64,000 bases of DNA from Azorinus chamasolen (GCA_963576725.1 OY755252.1:49807394-49871393); one strand, 5' to 3'. Shown: positions 58,201 to 60,533, counted from the stretch's first letter. Numbers and translations are program-made. Notes: generated by a model from the sequence alone, not told the origin.

Positions 58201-60533
58201 TCTGGACTAGGAACGGGGCTCCAACAACCCTCTAATGTTTGCACCATCATAAATGAACCATGTAGTTTTAATCCATTGAATCCTGAATATTCAAAGTGCA
58301 ACGGCCCACCAGTGTTTATCAGTAGAGTACATTAACGGCCTACCAGTGTTTACCAGTAGAGTACATTAACGGCCCACCAGTGTTTACCAGTAGAGTACAT
58401 TAACGGCCTACCAGTGTTTACCAGTAGAGTACATTAACGGCCCACCAGTGTTTATCAGTAGAGTACATTAACGGCCTACCAGTGTTTACCAGTAGAGTAC
58501 ATTAACGGCCCACCAGTGTTTACCAGTAGAGTACATTAACGGCCTACCAGTGTTTACCAGTAGAGTACATTAACGGCCTACCAGTGTTTACCAGTAGAGT
58601 ACATTAACGGCCTACCAGTGTTTACCAGTAGAGTACATTAACGGCCTACCAGTGTTTACCAGTAGAGTACATTAACGGCCTACCAGTGTTTACCAGTAGA
58701 GTACATTAACGGCCCACCAGTGTTTACCAGTAGAGTACATTAACGGCCTACCAGTGTTTACCAGTAGAGTACATTAACGGCCTACCAGTGTTTATCAGTA
58801 GAGTACATTAACGGCCTACCAGTGTTTACCAGTAGAGTACATTAACGGCCCACCAGTGTTTACCAGTAGAGTACATTAACGGCCCACCAGTGTTTACCAG
58901 TAGAGTAGCCTACATTCCGTATAAAAGGTTACGGTTCACCAGTGTTTACCAGTAGAGTACATTAACGGCCTACCAGTGTTTACCAGTAGAGTACATTAAC
59001 GGCCTACCAGTGTTTACCAGTAGAGTACATTAACGGCCCACCAGTGTTTACCAGTAGAGTACATTAACGGCCTACCAGTGTTTACCAGTAGAGTACATTA
59101 ACGGCCTACCAGTGTTTACCAGTAGAGTACATTAACGGCCTACCAGTGTTTACCAGTAGAGTAGCATACATTCCGTATAAAAGGTTACGGCCTACCAGTG
59201 TTTACCAGTAGAGTACATTCAGTATAAAAGGTTAAAAGGCTCATAATTGCAAGGGGGTGTTTGAATTTCAAACAATCCATATAATAGGATCCTCTGTGTA
59301 TTTCGAAAAGTGCATAATTCCGGCATTTTTTCAAATCCCCAGGCTTTCAAACAATCCCTTAGAAGTTGTATTCATCTGCAGACAATGGCAAATAGTAGTT
59401 TACTTTCTGTAAATTGTTGTCTTATTTTGAATCAAGAACGCAAAGAACCGGTACACGAGAAAATGAACATTAACAGCCCTTGCGATTTACAAACAATATT
59501 AATACAGTCTACGGGCAGCTCCGTGCAAGCTGCAAATGATCAGGACCTACACTGTCCATCAAGCTGAAAGGATAAAACTTGTAAAGAGTGTTAAATATGT
59601 TTTTCTCACATACCATTCCTTATCTCCGGGTTAGAATAACGGGTTAAGATTCTCTTATCAGTAACACGTGTAAGATTACTTTAGAATATATATGACGCCA
59701 TACGTCATATATGACGTCAAACTGGGGACCACCAATGTTTACATGTCATGAAAAGGGCGAAAATAGATCTAGATCTACACTGTTTGGTTATGTGAGAAAA
59801 AGAATCTGGTGCGAGTTGTCTTTTAAGATCACATGTTCCTAAACCCACCAAGAAAATGTTATTAAGCTCGCCAAAGGCTCGCTTACAAACATTTTCTAAG
59901 GCTCGTTTAGGAACATGTGATCTTAAAAGACAACTCGCAACAGATCCTCTATATTTATAATTAACTGTAGTGTTTATGACATGATCGCGGACATATAACC
60001 CAGTGAGCAGATGGGGTACATTTTGAATTCGGGAGAATTTGTACATGTATATAGTTCAAGTCTATAACCGCCTTTACATTTTACCTTTAACTGTATCTTC
60101 AAGGACTGAAATACCATCAGAGGAACGTTCTAATTAACGAGCCTAGGATCTGTATTAGACATTCGAATCAGGTTAATAATACAAACAATAGTACCTGAGG
60201 TCCGCATAAGATGCGTAATTTTAAACATTTTCAAGAATAACTCTTTTATTTCTCCACCAAACCTTAACTGTGAAAACTCTTTAGAATCATCTCGAAGAGA
60301 CGATGCAAAAAATTGGTCACAGTGTAGGGTTTGGTGGAGAAATGACGATTTTAGTATTTGGGTACACACCGTTATCTGTAACTCTGATTTCTTTTCCAGA
60401 GGAACGTTCAACACATATCCTAGACAGAAAGCCAATATACCGCCATCTTGAACTGATGCGTATGCGCAGTTTCAACAACAAATCATTCACGACCAGTCAT
60501 AGTCACTCGTCACATTCAGACCACCTAATTTAA
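4167..60533 (+). CDS. LDLa-LRR G-protein-coupled receptor (type C LGR, relaxin receptor/GRL101-like), 5'-partial gene of 16 exons
   Basis: A cell-surface receptor expected to bind a ligand through its LRR ectodomain and signal through a heterotrimeric G protein. Joining 4167-4286, 5873-6010, 13788-13916, 17499-17616, 23630-23698, 26261-26332, 29857-29928, 41439-41510, 42608-42679, 43499-43570, 46812-46883, 51590-51661, 54976-55174, 56008-56664, 57896-58064 and 60400-60533 gives 2,237 bases: a 2-base split codon, 744 residues and a TAA. Every junction keeps phase. Counting from the first whole codon, LDLa modules lie at about 4-128, the LRR N-cap at 131-168, eight LRRs at 168-359, the C-cap at 360-388 and seven TMs at 395-670. 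The domain order and the absence of a long hinge are those of type C LGRs. RXFP1/2 have one LDLa and snail GRL101 has many, so three or more here points to the GRL101-like subgroup, but the ligand cannot be read from sequence. The signal peptide exon is not in the window. No promoter or polyadenylation signal could be assigned. Confidence 0.93.
4282..4530. repeat. ~50-bp tandem repeat that includes the exon 1 splice donor
   Basis: Five units start at about 4282, 4331, 4381, 4431 and 4480. Each begins with a version of 'cccaagtaagtcaaactagg'. The first unit is the real exon end and donor; units 3 and 4 keep 'aagtaagt' exactly. Confidence 0.85.
4849..5071 (-). mobile_element. Family A MITE, full length
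   Basis: Starts TTAACCCTTTGCGC and ends in 'ttcgcggattaa'; inside are 'gtcatctgatcaggttctgc' and 'catgatatcattatttctta'. 223 bases with TTAA at both ends. Confidence 0.8.
5116..5339 (+). mobile_element. Family A MITE, full length
   Basis: TTAACCCTTAACC at the left and 'tgatgtatttaa' at the right, with 'agcagaccctgatcaaacgg' inside. TTAA at both ends. Confidence 0.75.
5612..5811. mobile_element. Family B MITE (TA-flanked, CAGTAGAACC ends)
   Basis: Begins CAGTAGAACC and ends GTTTTACTG, TA on both sides. The inner palindromic part contains 'agcttaatgcaggtcaaaag'. It ends 61 bases before exon 2. Confidence 0.8.
5873..6010 (+). CDS. Exon 2: LDLa module 2, degenerate calcium site
   Basis: Phase 1-1 exon with acceptor gttaag|gt and donor |gtaagt. 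Its first two bases complete a serine codon with the last base of exon 1. All six cysteines are present (C-x6-C-x4-C-x6-C-x10-C-x8-C), but the fourth gap is enlarged (NGAKDVDRNG). The usual xDxSDExxC ending is replaced by ADKSHLLRC, so the acidic cage that holds calcium in normal LDLa modules is largely lost. The fold may be kept by its disulfides alone. Confidence 0.92.
6430..6690. repeat. Tandem array, ~51-bp unit, about 5 copies
   Basis: Unit contains 'cttggcaaagagagtggatc' and 'cgaccagatggatctcactg'. It looks like an amplified segment of a family A core (lcaaa-gag-tgga-ccaga-c-gatgg order), but drift makes this uncertain. Confidence 0.85.
6893..7330. repeat. Tandem array, ~50-bp unit, about 9 copies
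   Basis: Unit 'atgccgtctgccatgatttt' + 'caatgtagttttctatttct' + 'ctaccaaaac'. Middle copies are almost identical; the edges decay. Confidence 0.92.
7331..7894. other. Spacer between two related arrays
   Basis: No gene or clear repeat seen; open frames here lack coding character. Confidence 0.4.
7895..8245. repeat. Second array of the 50-bp family, diverged unit
   Basis: Unit 'cacaacacgcagtttgctgg' + 'gaaatttcaatgtagttttc' + 'catttctctac', clearly homologous to the 6893-7330 unit. Confidence 0.9.
8246..8640. other. No gene seen; possible dispersed repeat
   Basis: A segment at 8385-8620 with 'gtggcccttttttggctacc' has the look of a mollusc dispersed repeat, but no second copy is present here to prove it. 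Confidence 0.3.
8641..8800 (+). mobile_element. Family A MITE fragment
   Basis: 'gaaactgtagaatcagattt' and 'cctgatcagacggctcctac' are the family A interior. Confidence 0.75.
9105..9390. repeat. Left half of an old ~45-bp array
   Basis: Repeats of 'tatgccgtggtctttaaa' and 'acgcactatttac'. The array resumes at 13556, after the TIR element. Confidence 0.7.
9400..10560. repeat. Three tandem ~360-bp units in the TIR element
   Basis: Each unit has 'cgtttgattatggtcaggga', 'ggcacccttgagggttt', 'aagatggcgtccaaaatggc' and 'ccaatatggcttccaatatg' in the same order (starts near 9425, 9780, 10135). Confidence 0.88.
10795..12078 (-). pseudogene. Decayed ORF with XPG/FEN-like helix-hairpin motif
   Basis: Three minus-strand open pieces (12078-11782, 11825-11430, 11166-10795) read in one direction with frame shifts and stops between them. 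The last one, extended upstream of its first Met, reads through LPARSLSGCDTAAGCYGI and CKGTVVKTL. That matches the pattern GCD...G..GIGKGTA.K.L, the H3TH DNA-binding loop of XPG/FEN1-type 5' nucleases, and a similar segment occurs in uncharacterised repeated proteins of invertebrates. The first piece (IAILIVEIGLIKVISDV...) is unrecognised. It is most likely the dead protein of the TIR element. Function inferred from one motif only. Confidence 0.5.
12683..13058. repeat. 188-bp direct tandem duplication
   Basis: 12683-12870 and 12871-13058 are nearly identical. A third, diverged copy is at about 13267-13400, and the sequence left of the pair (12556-12682) is repeated left of the third copy (13138-13266). 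Confidence 0.92.
13556..13735. repeat. Right half of the old ~45-bp array
   Basis: 'tatgctatggtctttaaaac' and 'gcgttatttata' repeat the pattern of 9105-9390. Confidence 0.7.
13788..13916 (+). CDS. Exon 3: LDLa module 3
   Basis: Phase 1-1 exon, acceptor tttcaag|ga, donor |gtaagt. Cysteine spacing is C-x7-C-x4-C-x6-C-x5-C-x11-C. The first half of the calcium site is normal (CDGRPDC). The last loop is three residues longer than usual (SMGYTLDDELN) but still ends in an acidic DDE cluster, so calcium binding is plausible. It is 7.8 kb from exon 2 because that intron holds a 4.2-kb TIR element and several arrays. Confidence 0.92.
13938..14110 (-). mobile_element. Family A MITE fragment just after exon 3
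   Basis: 'gagacggctcctgtatgagc' and 'cgtctgatctggatatgctc' form the family A palindromic core. Confidence 0.75.
14404..14700. repeat. Minisatellite, 16-bp unit
   Basis: Unit 'acgaactgtagcctat', about 17 copies with 'tatacgaattgtaggc' variants. Confidence 0.92.
14700..15245. repeat. GC-richer repeat island with CCGTACGGC words
   Basis: 'accgtacggccg' occurs near both ends (about 14711 and 15232). Inside are three copies of a 38-bp unit 'gtaggaattctgcggcgcct' (15107-15222) and several 'ccgtagaaagt' words. Probably one dispersed element. Confidence 0.6.
15405..17162. mobile_element. Pearl/Helentron-like non-autonomous element, ~185-bp core units
   Basis: Begins 'caaacaaagtttggggtata', then a GTCGGTCGGTCCGTCCG microsatellite, then about six units with 'ttgacttttattccgcacgg' and 'ttctcagtaaccgctgactg'. 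It ends '...gtgatagttctag|t', a CTAG end as in Helitron-type elements. A second element with the same end is at 50300-50750. It is interrupted by the insertion at 16005. Confidence 0.6.
16005..16648. mobile_element. 644-bp TIR element nested in the core-unit array
   Basis: CAGTACACA at 16005-16013 is inverted at 16640-16648, with a few more matching bases outside. The surrounding core unit stops before it and resumes after it. An 87-codon open frame inside has no recognisable motif. Confidence 0.65.
17163..17498. other. No feature seen before exon 4
   Basis: Plain AT-rich intron. Confidence 0.4.
17499..17616 (+). CDS. Exon 4: LRR N-terminal cysteine cap
   Basis: Acceptor ttttacag|gc, donor |gtaagt. 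It enters in phase 1 and leaves in phase 2, which is the switch from LDLa exons to LRR exons. It encodes a four-cysteine LRRNT cap with spacing C-x6-C-x1-C-x6-C (CPDPEHVCVCRNEDMNC), followed by the first LRR-like strand (RNLTHLPYGVHNESMTTY). Without splicing the reading frame would stop at a TAG that overlaps the donor. Confidence 0.92.
17945..19868. repeat. 1.9-kb minisatellite, 25-bp unit with 50-bp higher-order form
   Basis: Left half: unit 'gcaaggaggagtaacactcc' + 'gagag'. Right half: alternating units form ~50-bp dimers ('caatgtagagtaacactcgg' / 'caaggatgattaacactccg'). Minus-strand frames stay open only because the unit has no stop. Confidence 0.95.
19869..20607. other. Intron with decayed mollusc repeat tail
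   Basis: About 20160-20450 ends in 'gacagacagacggatggacg' and resembles the tail of a microsatellite-bearing mollusc element. Nothing else is seen. Confidence 0.4.
20610..20807. mobile_element. Family B MITE, complete
   Basis: CAGTAGAACC at the left, GGTTCTACTG at the right, TA on both sides. Interior 'gcttaatgcagggcaaaagt' and 'tgacctgcattaagc'. Confidence 0.88.
20810..21975. other. No gene seen
   Basis: AT-rich intron. Three exact 16-bp repeats 'cctaaatactggcttc' occur at about 21506-21553. Confidence 0.5.
21976..22139. mobile_element. Family B MITE, decayed
   Basis: 'gtagaccctgtcttaagcca' and 'gcattaagctatcgcctgtt' match the family but the ends have drifted. Confidence 0.6.
22140..23075. 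other. Intron with a polypyrimidine block
   Basis: 22688-22840 is a C/T-rich run ('tctctctatgtctctctatc'). No exon motif seen around it. Confidence 0.5.
23230..23520. repeat. Tandem array, ~59-bp unit, 5 copies
   Basis: Unit contains 'gtcacagcgtgataagagtt' and 'gcagtgtagaactggatcag'. Confidence 0.92.
23526..23620. repeat. Compound GTT/GAT/GGT microsatellite
   Basis: 'ttgttgttgatgatgatgat' followed by GGTGGT-type repeats, only 10-100 bases before the LRR 1 acceptor. Confidence 0.85.
23630..23698 (+). CDS. Exon 5: LRR 1 (69 bases, one codon short)
   Basis: Phase 2-2 LRR exon, acceptor tttatag|t, donor |gtaagt. It reads RLAGNNITVTEKTFTDLSRL and then SYL. The NNI core and the F..L..L ridge of an extracellular LRR are clear. 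It is 69 bases, whereas the next seven LRR exons are all 72, so this repeat is 23 residues rather than 24. Confidence 0.9.
23735..23850. repeat. ~43-bp tandem repeat, 3 copies
   Basis: 'ttataggacccattatagtt' with 'gggcccatatatcagtgtat', starting 35 bases after the exon 5 donor. Confidence 0.9.
24132..25795. mobile_element. Pearl/Helentron-like element, ~167-bp core x 9
   Basis: Left end has a palindrome 'agctcaccagagcacaaagt' / 'gctcagggtgagct' and a GTCCGTCGTCCGTCG microsatellite. Then about nine core units with 'tttgaaaatcttctcctctg', 'tttggcacatagcatcatgt' and 'gccccaggggtgggcagttt'. Right end has a hairpin 'agggccattctggccct' and 'cttgttt'. Confidence 0.7.
26261..26332 (+). CDS. Exon 6: LRR 2
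   Basis: A 72-base phase 2-2 exon, acceptor cattttcag|a, donor |gtaagt. It encodes one 24-residue LRR beginning L-DLTKNNILSLPVGAF, with the usual N-x-I asparagine ladder position and the hydrophobic GAF..L..L..L pattern. Confidence 0.93.
26352..26545. repeat. ~58-bp tandem repeat, about 3.5 copies
   Basis: 'atggtcattctagttagagc' and 'gacctgcactggtccggtca'; begins 20 bases after the exon 6 donor. Confidence 0.9.
26733..26928 (-). mobile_element. Family A MITE
   Basis: Right end '...cacggagtaaacgattaa', interior 'gtaggagctgtctgatcagc'. Left end drifted. Confidence 0.75.
27047..27715. repeat. Minisatellite, ~43-bp unit, about 15 copies
   Basis: Unit 'tataccatagtacaatccaa' + 'atataccacaatgcattccc'. 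Very regular. Confidence 0.95.
27716..29290. repeat. Diverged ~44-bp array continuing the previous one
   Basis: Units of 'atataccaaaatacaatacg' / 'agatatatcaatatacatta'. A 218-bp block starting at 28075 recurs at 28293 with almost no change. Confidence 0.92.
29400..29665. other. Possible dispersed repeat
   Basis: 'ttttatcggattttacgtcg' and 'catatcacgacgtccaacta' resemble a common mollusc short interspersed repeat. No second copy is in the window. Confidence 0.35.
29640..29822 (+). mobile_element. Family A MITE just before exon 7
   Basis: 'ctgatcagacagctcctata' and 'gatctgggtctactttgttt'. It ends about 35 bases before the exon 7 acceptor. Confidence 0.75.
29857..29928 (+). CDS. Exon 7: LRR 3
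   Basis: A 72-base phase 2-2 exon, acceptor tttttcag|a, donor |gtaagt. It encodes one LRR (L-ILEDNRIETIQNGTFIGL and on to TNLRE). NGT is a possible N-glycosylation site. A family A MITE ends about 35 bases upstream of the acceptor. The next LRR exon is 11.5 kb away. Confidence 0.93.
30081..30287. mobile_element. Family B MITE, complete
   Basis: CAGTAGAACC...GGTTCTACTG, with 'taggagctttctgcattact' inside. Confidence 0.85.
30535..31475. repeat. Minisatellite, ~57-bp unit, about 16 copies
   Basis: Unit 'tcaataaagccatgatatag' + 'agaaaattgcaaaacatctg' + 'cattcactctctgtttg'. A few internal deletions. Confidence 0.95.
31480..32030. other. No gene seen
   Basis: AT-rich intron between two arrays. 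A weak family C resemblance occurs at about 31510-31570. Confidence 0.35.
32060..32640. repeat. ~48-bp array made of family A core
   Basis: Unit 'gttagatcaaacgactcatg' + 'tagggtctgtctgctcaggg' + 'tctgctat', about 12 copies. It equals the 'gatcagacggctcctgtaggagccgtctgatcagggtct' core of family A with drift. The right part of a family A copy (to about 32780) follows. Confidence 0.9.
32790..32910. mobile_element. Family A MITE fragment
   Basis: 'gcatttgcaaacagagtata' and 'ccatctgaccagggtctact'. Confidence 0.65.
33080..33245. mobile_element. Family C repeat, decayed
   Basis: Ends in 'gcctcatctggatccatgct' and 'gtttgcaaatgacagt', the family C right half. Confidence 0.5.
33255..33480 (-). mobile_element. 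Family A MITE
   Basis: 'cagctcagatggctccgata', 'ggttctgctctgtttgct' and 'catgatgtcattatttctta'. Confidence 0.7.
33775..35225. repeat. ~46-bp array (about 31 copies) made of family A core
   Basis: Unit 'ctgcaaatagagaagaccca' + 'gatcagacaactcctgtagg' + 'ggtcat'. After the last unit the sequence continues as the right part of one family A MITE (to about 35385). A block at 33871 is repeated at 34376, an offset of about 11 units. Confidence 0.95.
35590..35730. mobile_element. Family C repeat
   Basis: 'ccgattcggtcaagccttgg', 'gtgtcaaacagcgtgg' and 'aactgtttgtaaatgtcagt'. Confidence 0.6.
35735..36029. other. No feature seen
   Basis: Plain AT-rich intron. Confidence 0.35.
36030..36310. repeat. ~47-bp array, 6 copies
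   Basis: Unit 'gcaagccgtggtaatgtggc' + 'agtaacacgcacggaaccaa'. GC content is higher than its surroundings. Confidence 0.92.
36311..36790. repeat. ~36-bp degenerate array, about 12 copies
   Basis: Unit 'cgccgatcaatcactggcga' + 'aatatataattcata', more decayed than the array it touches. Confidence 0.85.
36849..37078 (+). mobile_element. Family A MITE
   Basis: 'ctttactccatgaatattca' at the left and 'atttatggagtaaagagtta' at the right, inverted ends; core 'accctgatcagacggctcct'. Confidence 0.85.
37255..38325. repeat. Minisatellite, ~57-bp unit, about 19 copies
   Basis: Unit 'cacgtaaaccacaggacgga' + 'gcaaacaccatataacagac' + 'tccctgagcatgttata'. The right third has a variant with 'ctctggacagagc'. 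Because 57 is a multiple of 3, both strands show long open frames. Confidence 0.95.
38489..38968 (+). mobile_element. Family A MITE with internal minisatellite
   Basis: TTAAACTCTTTACTCC left end and 'ggagtaaagggttaa' right end, TTAA on both sides. Family A sequence flanks an inserted tandem array, giving 480 bases instead of about 210-230. Confidence 0.88.
38545..38820. repeat. 24-bp array inside a MITE
   Basis: Unit 'ttaattgttatattagcaca' + 'tgga', about 11 copies. The unit matches the 'attaattag..' to 'ttataatggcacatg' part of family A. Confidence 0.93.
39100..39200. mobile_element. Family C fragment
   Basis: 'gccgtctcatctgggtccga' and 'gaaaacattggcaaacaga'. Confidence 0.4.
39470..39616. 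repeat. Long hairpin element, arms about 57-60 bp
   Basis: Left arm 39470-39530 and right arm 39561-39616 are inverted copies ('gcatagctttacgagcaaag' / 'ctttgctcgtaaagctatgc'). A second small hairpin 'gtgaagcccgaagggcttcac' type lies in the loop. The first 40 or so bases of the left arm recur at about 39655-39697. Confidence 0.85.
39700..40625. other. No gene seen
   Basis: AT-rich intron with a short 'cacaatggttacaa' duplication near 40225. Confidence 0.4.
40630..40845 (-). mobile_element. Family A MITE
   Basis: 'gtttctgccatggtacaaat' and 'ttatatagatattcatgagt' with 'gagccgtttgatcagtgtct'. Confidence 0.7.
40990..41385 (+). mobile_element. Family A MITE carrying a 51-bp array
   Basis: 'gttaaccatttccctcgtgt' left, 'tgatctgggtctattttgtt' right. 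Inside, 41095-41310 has four units of 'aacagtagggtcagatctat' + 'acgcaaacagaagctcatac' + 'aggggccatct', which is family A sequence. Confidence 0.85.
41439..41510 (+). CDS. Exon 8: LRR 4
   Basis: A 72-base phase 2-2 exon, acceptor cattttcag|a, donor |gtaagt. It encodes one LRR (I-YLHGNKIRSISAEGFMGL, then SQLHM). The split codons on both sides are compatible with exon 7 and exon 9 being its direct neighbours, although a missing LRR exon of the same phase would leave no trace. Confidence 0.93.
41930..42070. mobile_element. Family C repeat
   Basis: 'tgttgaccaggtgtcaaaca', 'ttggcgtctcatctgtatac' and 'ctgtttgcaaatgtcagtca'. Confidence 0.65.
42320..42540. repeat. Two family D hairpin copies
   Basis: 'caaaccctgtcttgtgacta' is inverted at 'acaacatagggtttggtgga' (42322-42413); a shorter one follows to 42540. 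Confidence 0.7.
42608..42679 (+). CDS. Exon 9: LRR 5
   Basis: A 72-base phase 2-2 exon, acceptor taatttcag|a, donor |gtgagt. It encodes one LRR (L-NLDHHRLTQLDKNAFQGL, then RNIRL). The usual N-x-I/L asparagine is replaced by H in HHRL. Confidence 0.92.
42765..42860. mobile_element. Family C fragment
   Basis: 'aaaacagttggattcagatt' and 'ctcaactggacccccactgt'. Confidence 0.5.
42861..43498. other. No gene seen; weak family B remnant
   Basis: 'acagtacaaccttgttaatc' at 43136 and 'cataaagcagccacctg' at 43390 look like an old family B or Tigger-like element. Confidence 0.4.
43499..43570 (+). CDS. Exon 10: LRR 6
   Basis: A 72-base phase 2-2 exon, acceptor cttttcag|a, donor |gtaagg. It encodes one LRR (L-NLSNNHISIVEEGAFNGL, then RSIRS). 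The 2.3-kb 33-bp tandem array starts about 15 bases after its donor. Confidence 0.93.
43585..45850. repeat. 2.27-kb minisatellite, 33-bp unit, about 68 copies
   Basis: Unit 'tgtaactttacccttctcat' + 'gctgcactctata'. 33 is a multiple of 3 and no frame of the unit contains a fixed stop, so all strands show long open frames (one of 601 codons, 11-residue period HSICNFTLLML). Two block duplications: 44182/44611 (429 bases, 13 units) and about 45081/45496 (415 bases). Confidence 0.97.
45885..46015. mobile_element. Family C repeat
   Basis: 'tttgagaaaccgaatactga', 'gccttgatcctgatgacacg' and 'gtctgcaaatgcaagtcaaa'. Confidence 0.65.
46265..46670. repeat. 36-bp array made of family A core, about 11 copies
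   Basis: Unit 'accatctggagccctgtgat' + 'ctggatctacattgtt'. Family A has 'gagccgtctgatctgggtct' + 'actctgttt' at the same place. 36 is a multiple of 3, so frames stay open. Confidence 0.92.
46812..46883 (+). CDS. Exon 11: LRR 7
   Basis: A 72-base phase 2-2 exon, acceptor ttattttag|g, donor |gtaagt. It encodes one LRR (L-DLSHNDIYLIKRNVFNGL, then KTLRF). Confidence 0.93.
46921..47100. mobile_element. Family B MITE, complete
   Basis: CAGTAGAACC left, GGTTTTACTG right, TA both sides, inner perfect palindrome around 'agaaagctcctattggagct'. Confidence 0.9.
47205..47300. repeat. Fragment of a mollusc microsatellite-type element
   Basis: 'atgccaccgcctttagaaga' and 'cccttgtccgaccgtcctgt'. Confidence 0.4.
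47445..47630. mobile_element. Family C repeat, internally duplicated
   Basis: 'aaccagttttgatcctgatg' and 'ctctgcgtctcatctggatg', with two 'catctggatccggacatgtt'-like segments. Confidence 0.6.
47690..47885. repeat. 22-bp array of the family A terminus
   Basis: Unit 'actggttaaccctttactcc' + 'at', eight or nine copies; this is the TTAA-CCCTTTACTCCAT end of family A. The last copy runs on into the rest of a family A element. Confidence 0.93.
48015..48480. repeat. ~51-bp array of family A core, about 9 copies
   Basis: Unit 'gacgtctgatcagatgggcc' + 'ctactctgattccaaaaggc' + 'gtagaactga'. It lies between family A left-end sequence (47880-48010) and a complete family A copy (48496-48702). Confidence 0.93.
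48496..48702 (-). mobile_element. Family A MITE, best-preserved copy
   Basis: 207 bases, TTAA at both ends. The 22-base termini (TTAACCATTTACTCCATGAA and two more) are perfect inverted copies. Interior 'gagccgtctggtctaggtct' and 'atgttattatttcttacatg'. The TTAA-CC start is like piggyBac-type elements. Confidence 0.9.
48780..48925 (+). mobile_element. Family A fragment (left half)
   Basis: 'tttacttcatgaatattcat' and 'gtggccatgtcagacgctgt'; the core palindrome is missing, and a family B-like segment follows (to about 49075). Confidence 0.6.
49190..50110. mobile_element. Pearl-like element, ~151-bp core x 5
   Basis: CCGTCCGTCCGTCC-type microsatellite at 49265-49325, then about five units with 'gtgtccggtctgtaacttct', 'tggatttcaatataacttgg' and 'aggtccatgggtcaaaggtc'. 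A family A core fragment interrupts at 50104-50160, and a last partial unit follows to about 50250. Confidence 0.7.
50300..50752. mobile_element. Pearl-like element, second type
   Basis: 'ggagccatgtccgtccgtcc' at the left, CTAG-ending 'tttagtggtagttctag' at the right, the same end as 15405-17162. Confidence 0.6.
50755..50925 (+). mobile_element. Family A MITE fragment
   Basis: 'gaccctgataagacggctcc' and 'ctgatcttagtctgctctgt', with a short internal duplication of 'ctcctacag'. Confidence 0.75.
50985..51095. mobile_element. Family C fragment
   Basis: 'actgttgaccgattggcaaa' and 'ctcggcatctcagctggata'. Confidence 0.55.
51125..51400. repeat. ~42-bp array, about 6 copies
   Basis: Unit 'ctacagtcgactgttgttct' + 'caccttctttataaagtata'. 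The next family B MITE begins at its right edge. Confidence 0.92.
51404..51568. mobile_element. Family B MITE, 21 bases before exon 12
   Basis: CAGTAAAACC left, TTTTACTG right, TA both sides; interior 'aggtggctgcttaatgtagg'. Confidence 0.85.
51590..51661 (+). CDS. Exon 12: LRR 8
   Basis: A 72-base phase 2-2 exon, acceptor atattttag|g, donor |gtaagt. It encodes one LRR (L-DISNNVIDILESQSFDGL, then HNLQE). A complete family B MITE ends only 21 bases upstream of the exon, so the polypyrimidine tract and perhaps the branch point lie at or next to the transposon end. Confidence 0.93.
51830..52145. repeat. Old ~60-bp degenerate repeat
   Basis: 'tcgaaccaaaagcggatatt' recurs in altered form about five times. 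Confidence 0.55.
52146..52639. other. No feature seen
   Basis: AT-rich intron. Confidence 0.35.
52640..52790. mobile_element. Family C repeat, clear copy
   Basis: 'ttccgattcgttaaatcctt', 'gatgctgagatactcggcgt' and 'ctcatctggttccagtctgt'. Confidence 0.7.
52810..54390. repeat. 1.6-kb minisatellite, 35-bp unit, about 44 copies
   Basis: Unit 'gatcacctatgttaagtgtt' + 'tcactgccagtctat', many point variants (tcgct, gtcag). A family C fragment follows at 54395-54440. Confidence 0.96.
54703..54945. mobile_element. Tigger/pogo-like MITE, right end missing
   Basis: 'ctgttgaactgcgatatctc' and 'gataactcgaacatctagat' as at 63329-63631; it stops about 30 bases before exon 13. Confidence 0.65.
54976..55174 (+). 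CDS. Exon 13: LRR C-terminal cap and first transmembrane helix
   Basis: Acceptor ggttcag|g, donor |gtaaga, phase 2 to phase 0. It encodes the cysteine-rich hinge of type C LGRs (TDEFRFCCAAKIAGTC, then CLPRPDEFSSCTDLMSN), followed by TM1 at residues about 395-416 (LRVSIWVLGLVAFWGN and on). Asn410 in GN is the conserved N1.50. The short distance between cap and TM1 sets this apart from type A and B LGRs, which have long hinges. A truncated Tigger-like MITE lies about 30 bases upstream. Confidence 0.95.
55231..55441 (+). mobile_element. Family A MITE, 56 bases after exon 13
   Basis: TTAACTCTTTACTCCACG left, 'ggcgtaaagcgttaa' right, core 'gatcagtcggctcctaaagg'. Confidence 0.85.
55640..55800. mobile_element. 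Family A fragment abutting another copy
   Basis: Right end '...aagtaaaggattaa' shares its TTAA (55797-55800) with the next family A copy that starts TTAACCCTTTACTTCAT. Confidence 0.65.
55797..55905 (-). mobile_element. Family A MITE, truncated
   Basis: 'cgcctttccacgcatttgca' and 'tacagtttctggcatagcca'; the middle has been lost. Confidence 0.65.
56008..56664 (+). CDS. Exon 14: TM2 to TM6 of the receptor
   Basis: A single 657-base phase 0-0 exon (219 residues), acceptor ctttttcag|g, donor |gtaaga. TM2 carries NLAIGDLFMGIYL with Asp438 (2.50). Cys472 at the top of TM3 should pair with the ECL2 cysteine in GVCLAF. The TM3 end reads LDRLICIIFPL, so the usual DRY/ERW tyrosine is leucine. TM4 contains WIWLIVLLISAFPLVG. 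TM6 has FFCWVPI, the CWxP switch. The third intracellular loop is short and basic (VAKKTRSAVR..., then AKRMTI). An upstream in-frame ATG at 55957 is intronic and not the start. Confidence 0.97.
56670..57640. other. Intron between TM6 and TM7, decayed MITEs only
   Basis: Family A pieces at about 57085-57175 and a family B piece at about 57425-57575 ('agcttaatgcaggtcaaaag'). No exon motif. Confidence 0.5.
57650..57870 (-). mobile_element. Family A MITE just before exon 15
   Basis: 'ttagacggctcccgtagggc' and 'tctacagtttctgcctaggc'. It ends about 25-30 bases before the TM7 acceptor. Confidence 0.75.
57896..58064 (+). CDS. Exon 15: TM7 and proximal tail
   Basis: Acceptor gttttcag|a, donor |gtaagt, phase 0 to 1. 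It encodes TM7 with the NPxxY motif intact (NSAINPVLYTI, Asn661 to Tyr665), then a basic juxtamembrane segment (FLRNFRKRASYFRKSF) expected to form helix 8, and a Ser/Lys-rich stretch. Confidence 0.95.
58285..59240. repeat. ~34-bp array, about 27 copies, very homogeneous
   Basis: Unit 'taacggcctaccagtgttta' + 'ccagtagagtacat'. Units differ almost only at a T/C in 'cctacc'/'cccacc' and 'ttacc'/'ttatc'. A variant spacer 'attccgtataaaaggttacg' occurs twice, with a third form at the right edge. Confidence 0.97.
59245..59795. other. No gene seen
   Basis: An 85-codon open frame (59310-59567) has no recognisable motif or splice-consistent context. Confidence 0.4.
59811..59938. repeat. Hairpin element, perfect 34-bp arms
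   Basis: Left arm 59811-59844 and right arm 59905-59938 are exact inverted copies ('gcgagttgtcttttaagatc'), and flanking bases extend the match imperfectly. Likely a MITE. Confidence 0.88.
59950..60244. other. No feature seen
   Basis: AT-rich intron upstream of the last exon. Confidence 0.35.
60245..60345. repeat. Family D hairpin copy before exon 16
   Basis: 'ttctccaccaaaccttaact' inverted as 'gtgtagggtttggtggagaa'. Confidence 0.75.
60400..60533 (+). CDS. Exon 16: cytoplasmic tail and stop
   Basis: Acceptor cttttccag|a. The split Glu codon is completed and the frame runs 43 more residues to TAA at 60531-60533. The tail ends in a Ser/His cluster (SHSHSSHSDHLI) that offers phosphorylation sites for arrestin-type regulation. 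The exon sits just downstream of a family D hairpin MITE (about 60245-60345). No AATAAA is visible soon after the stop, so the 3' UTR end is unknown. Confidence 0.85.
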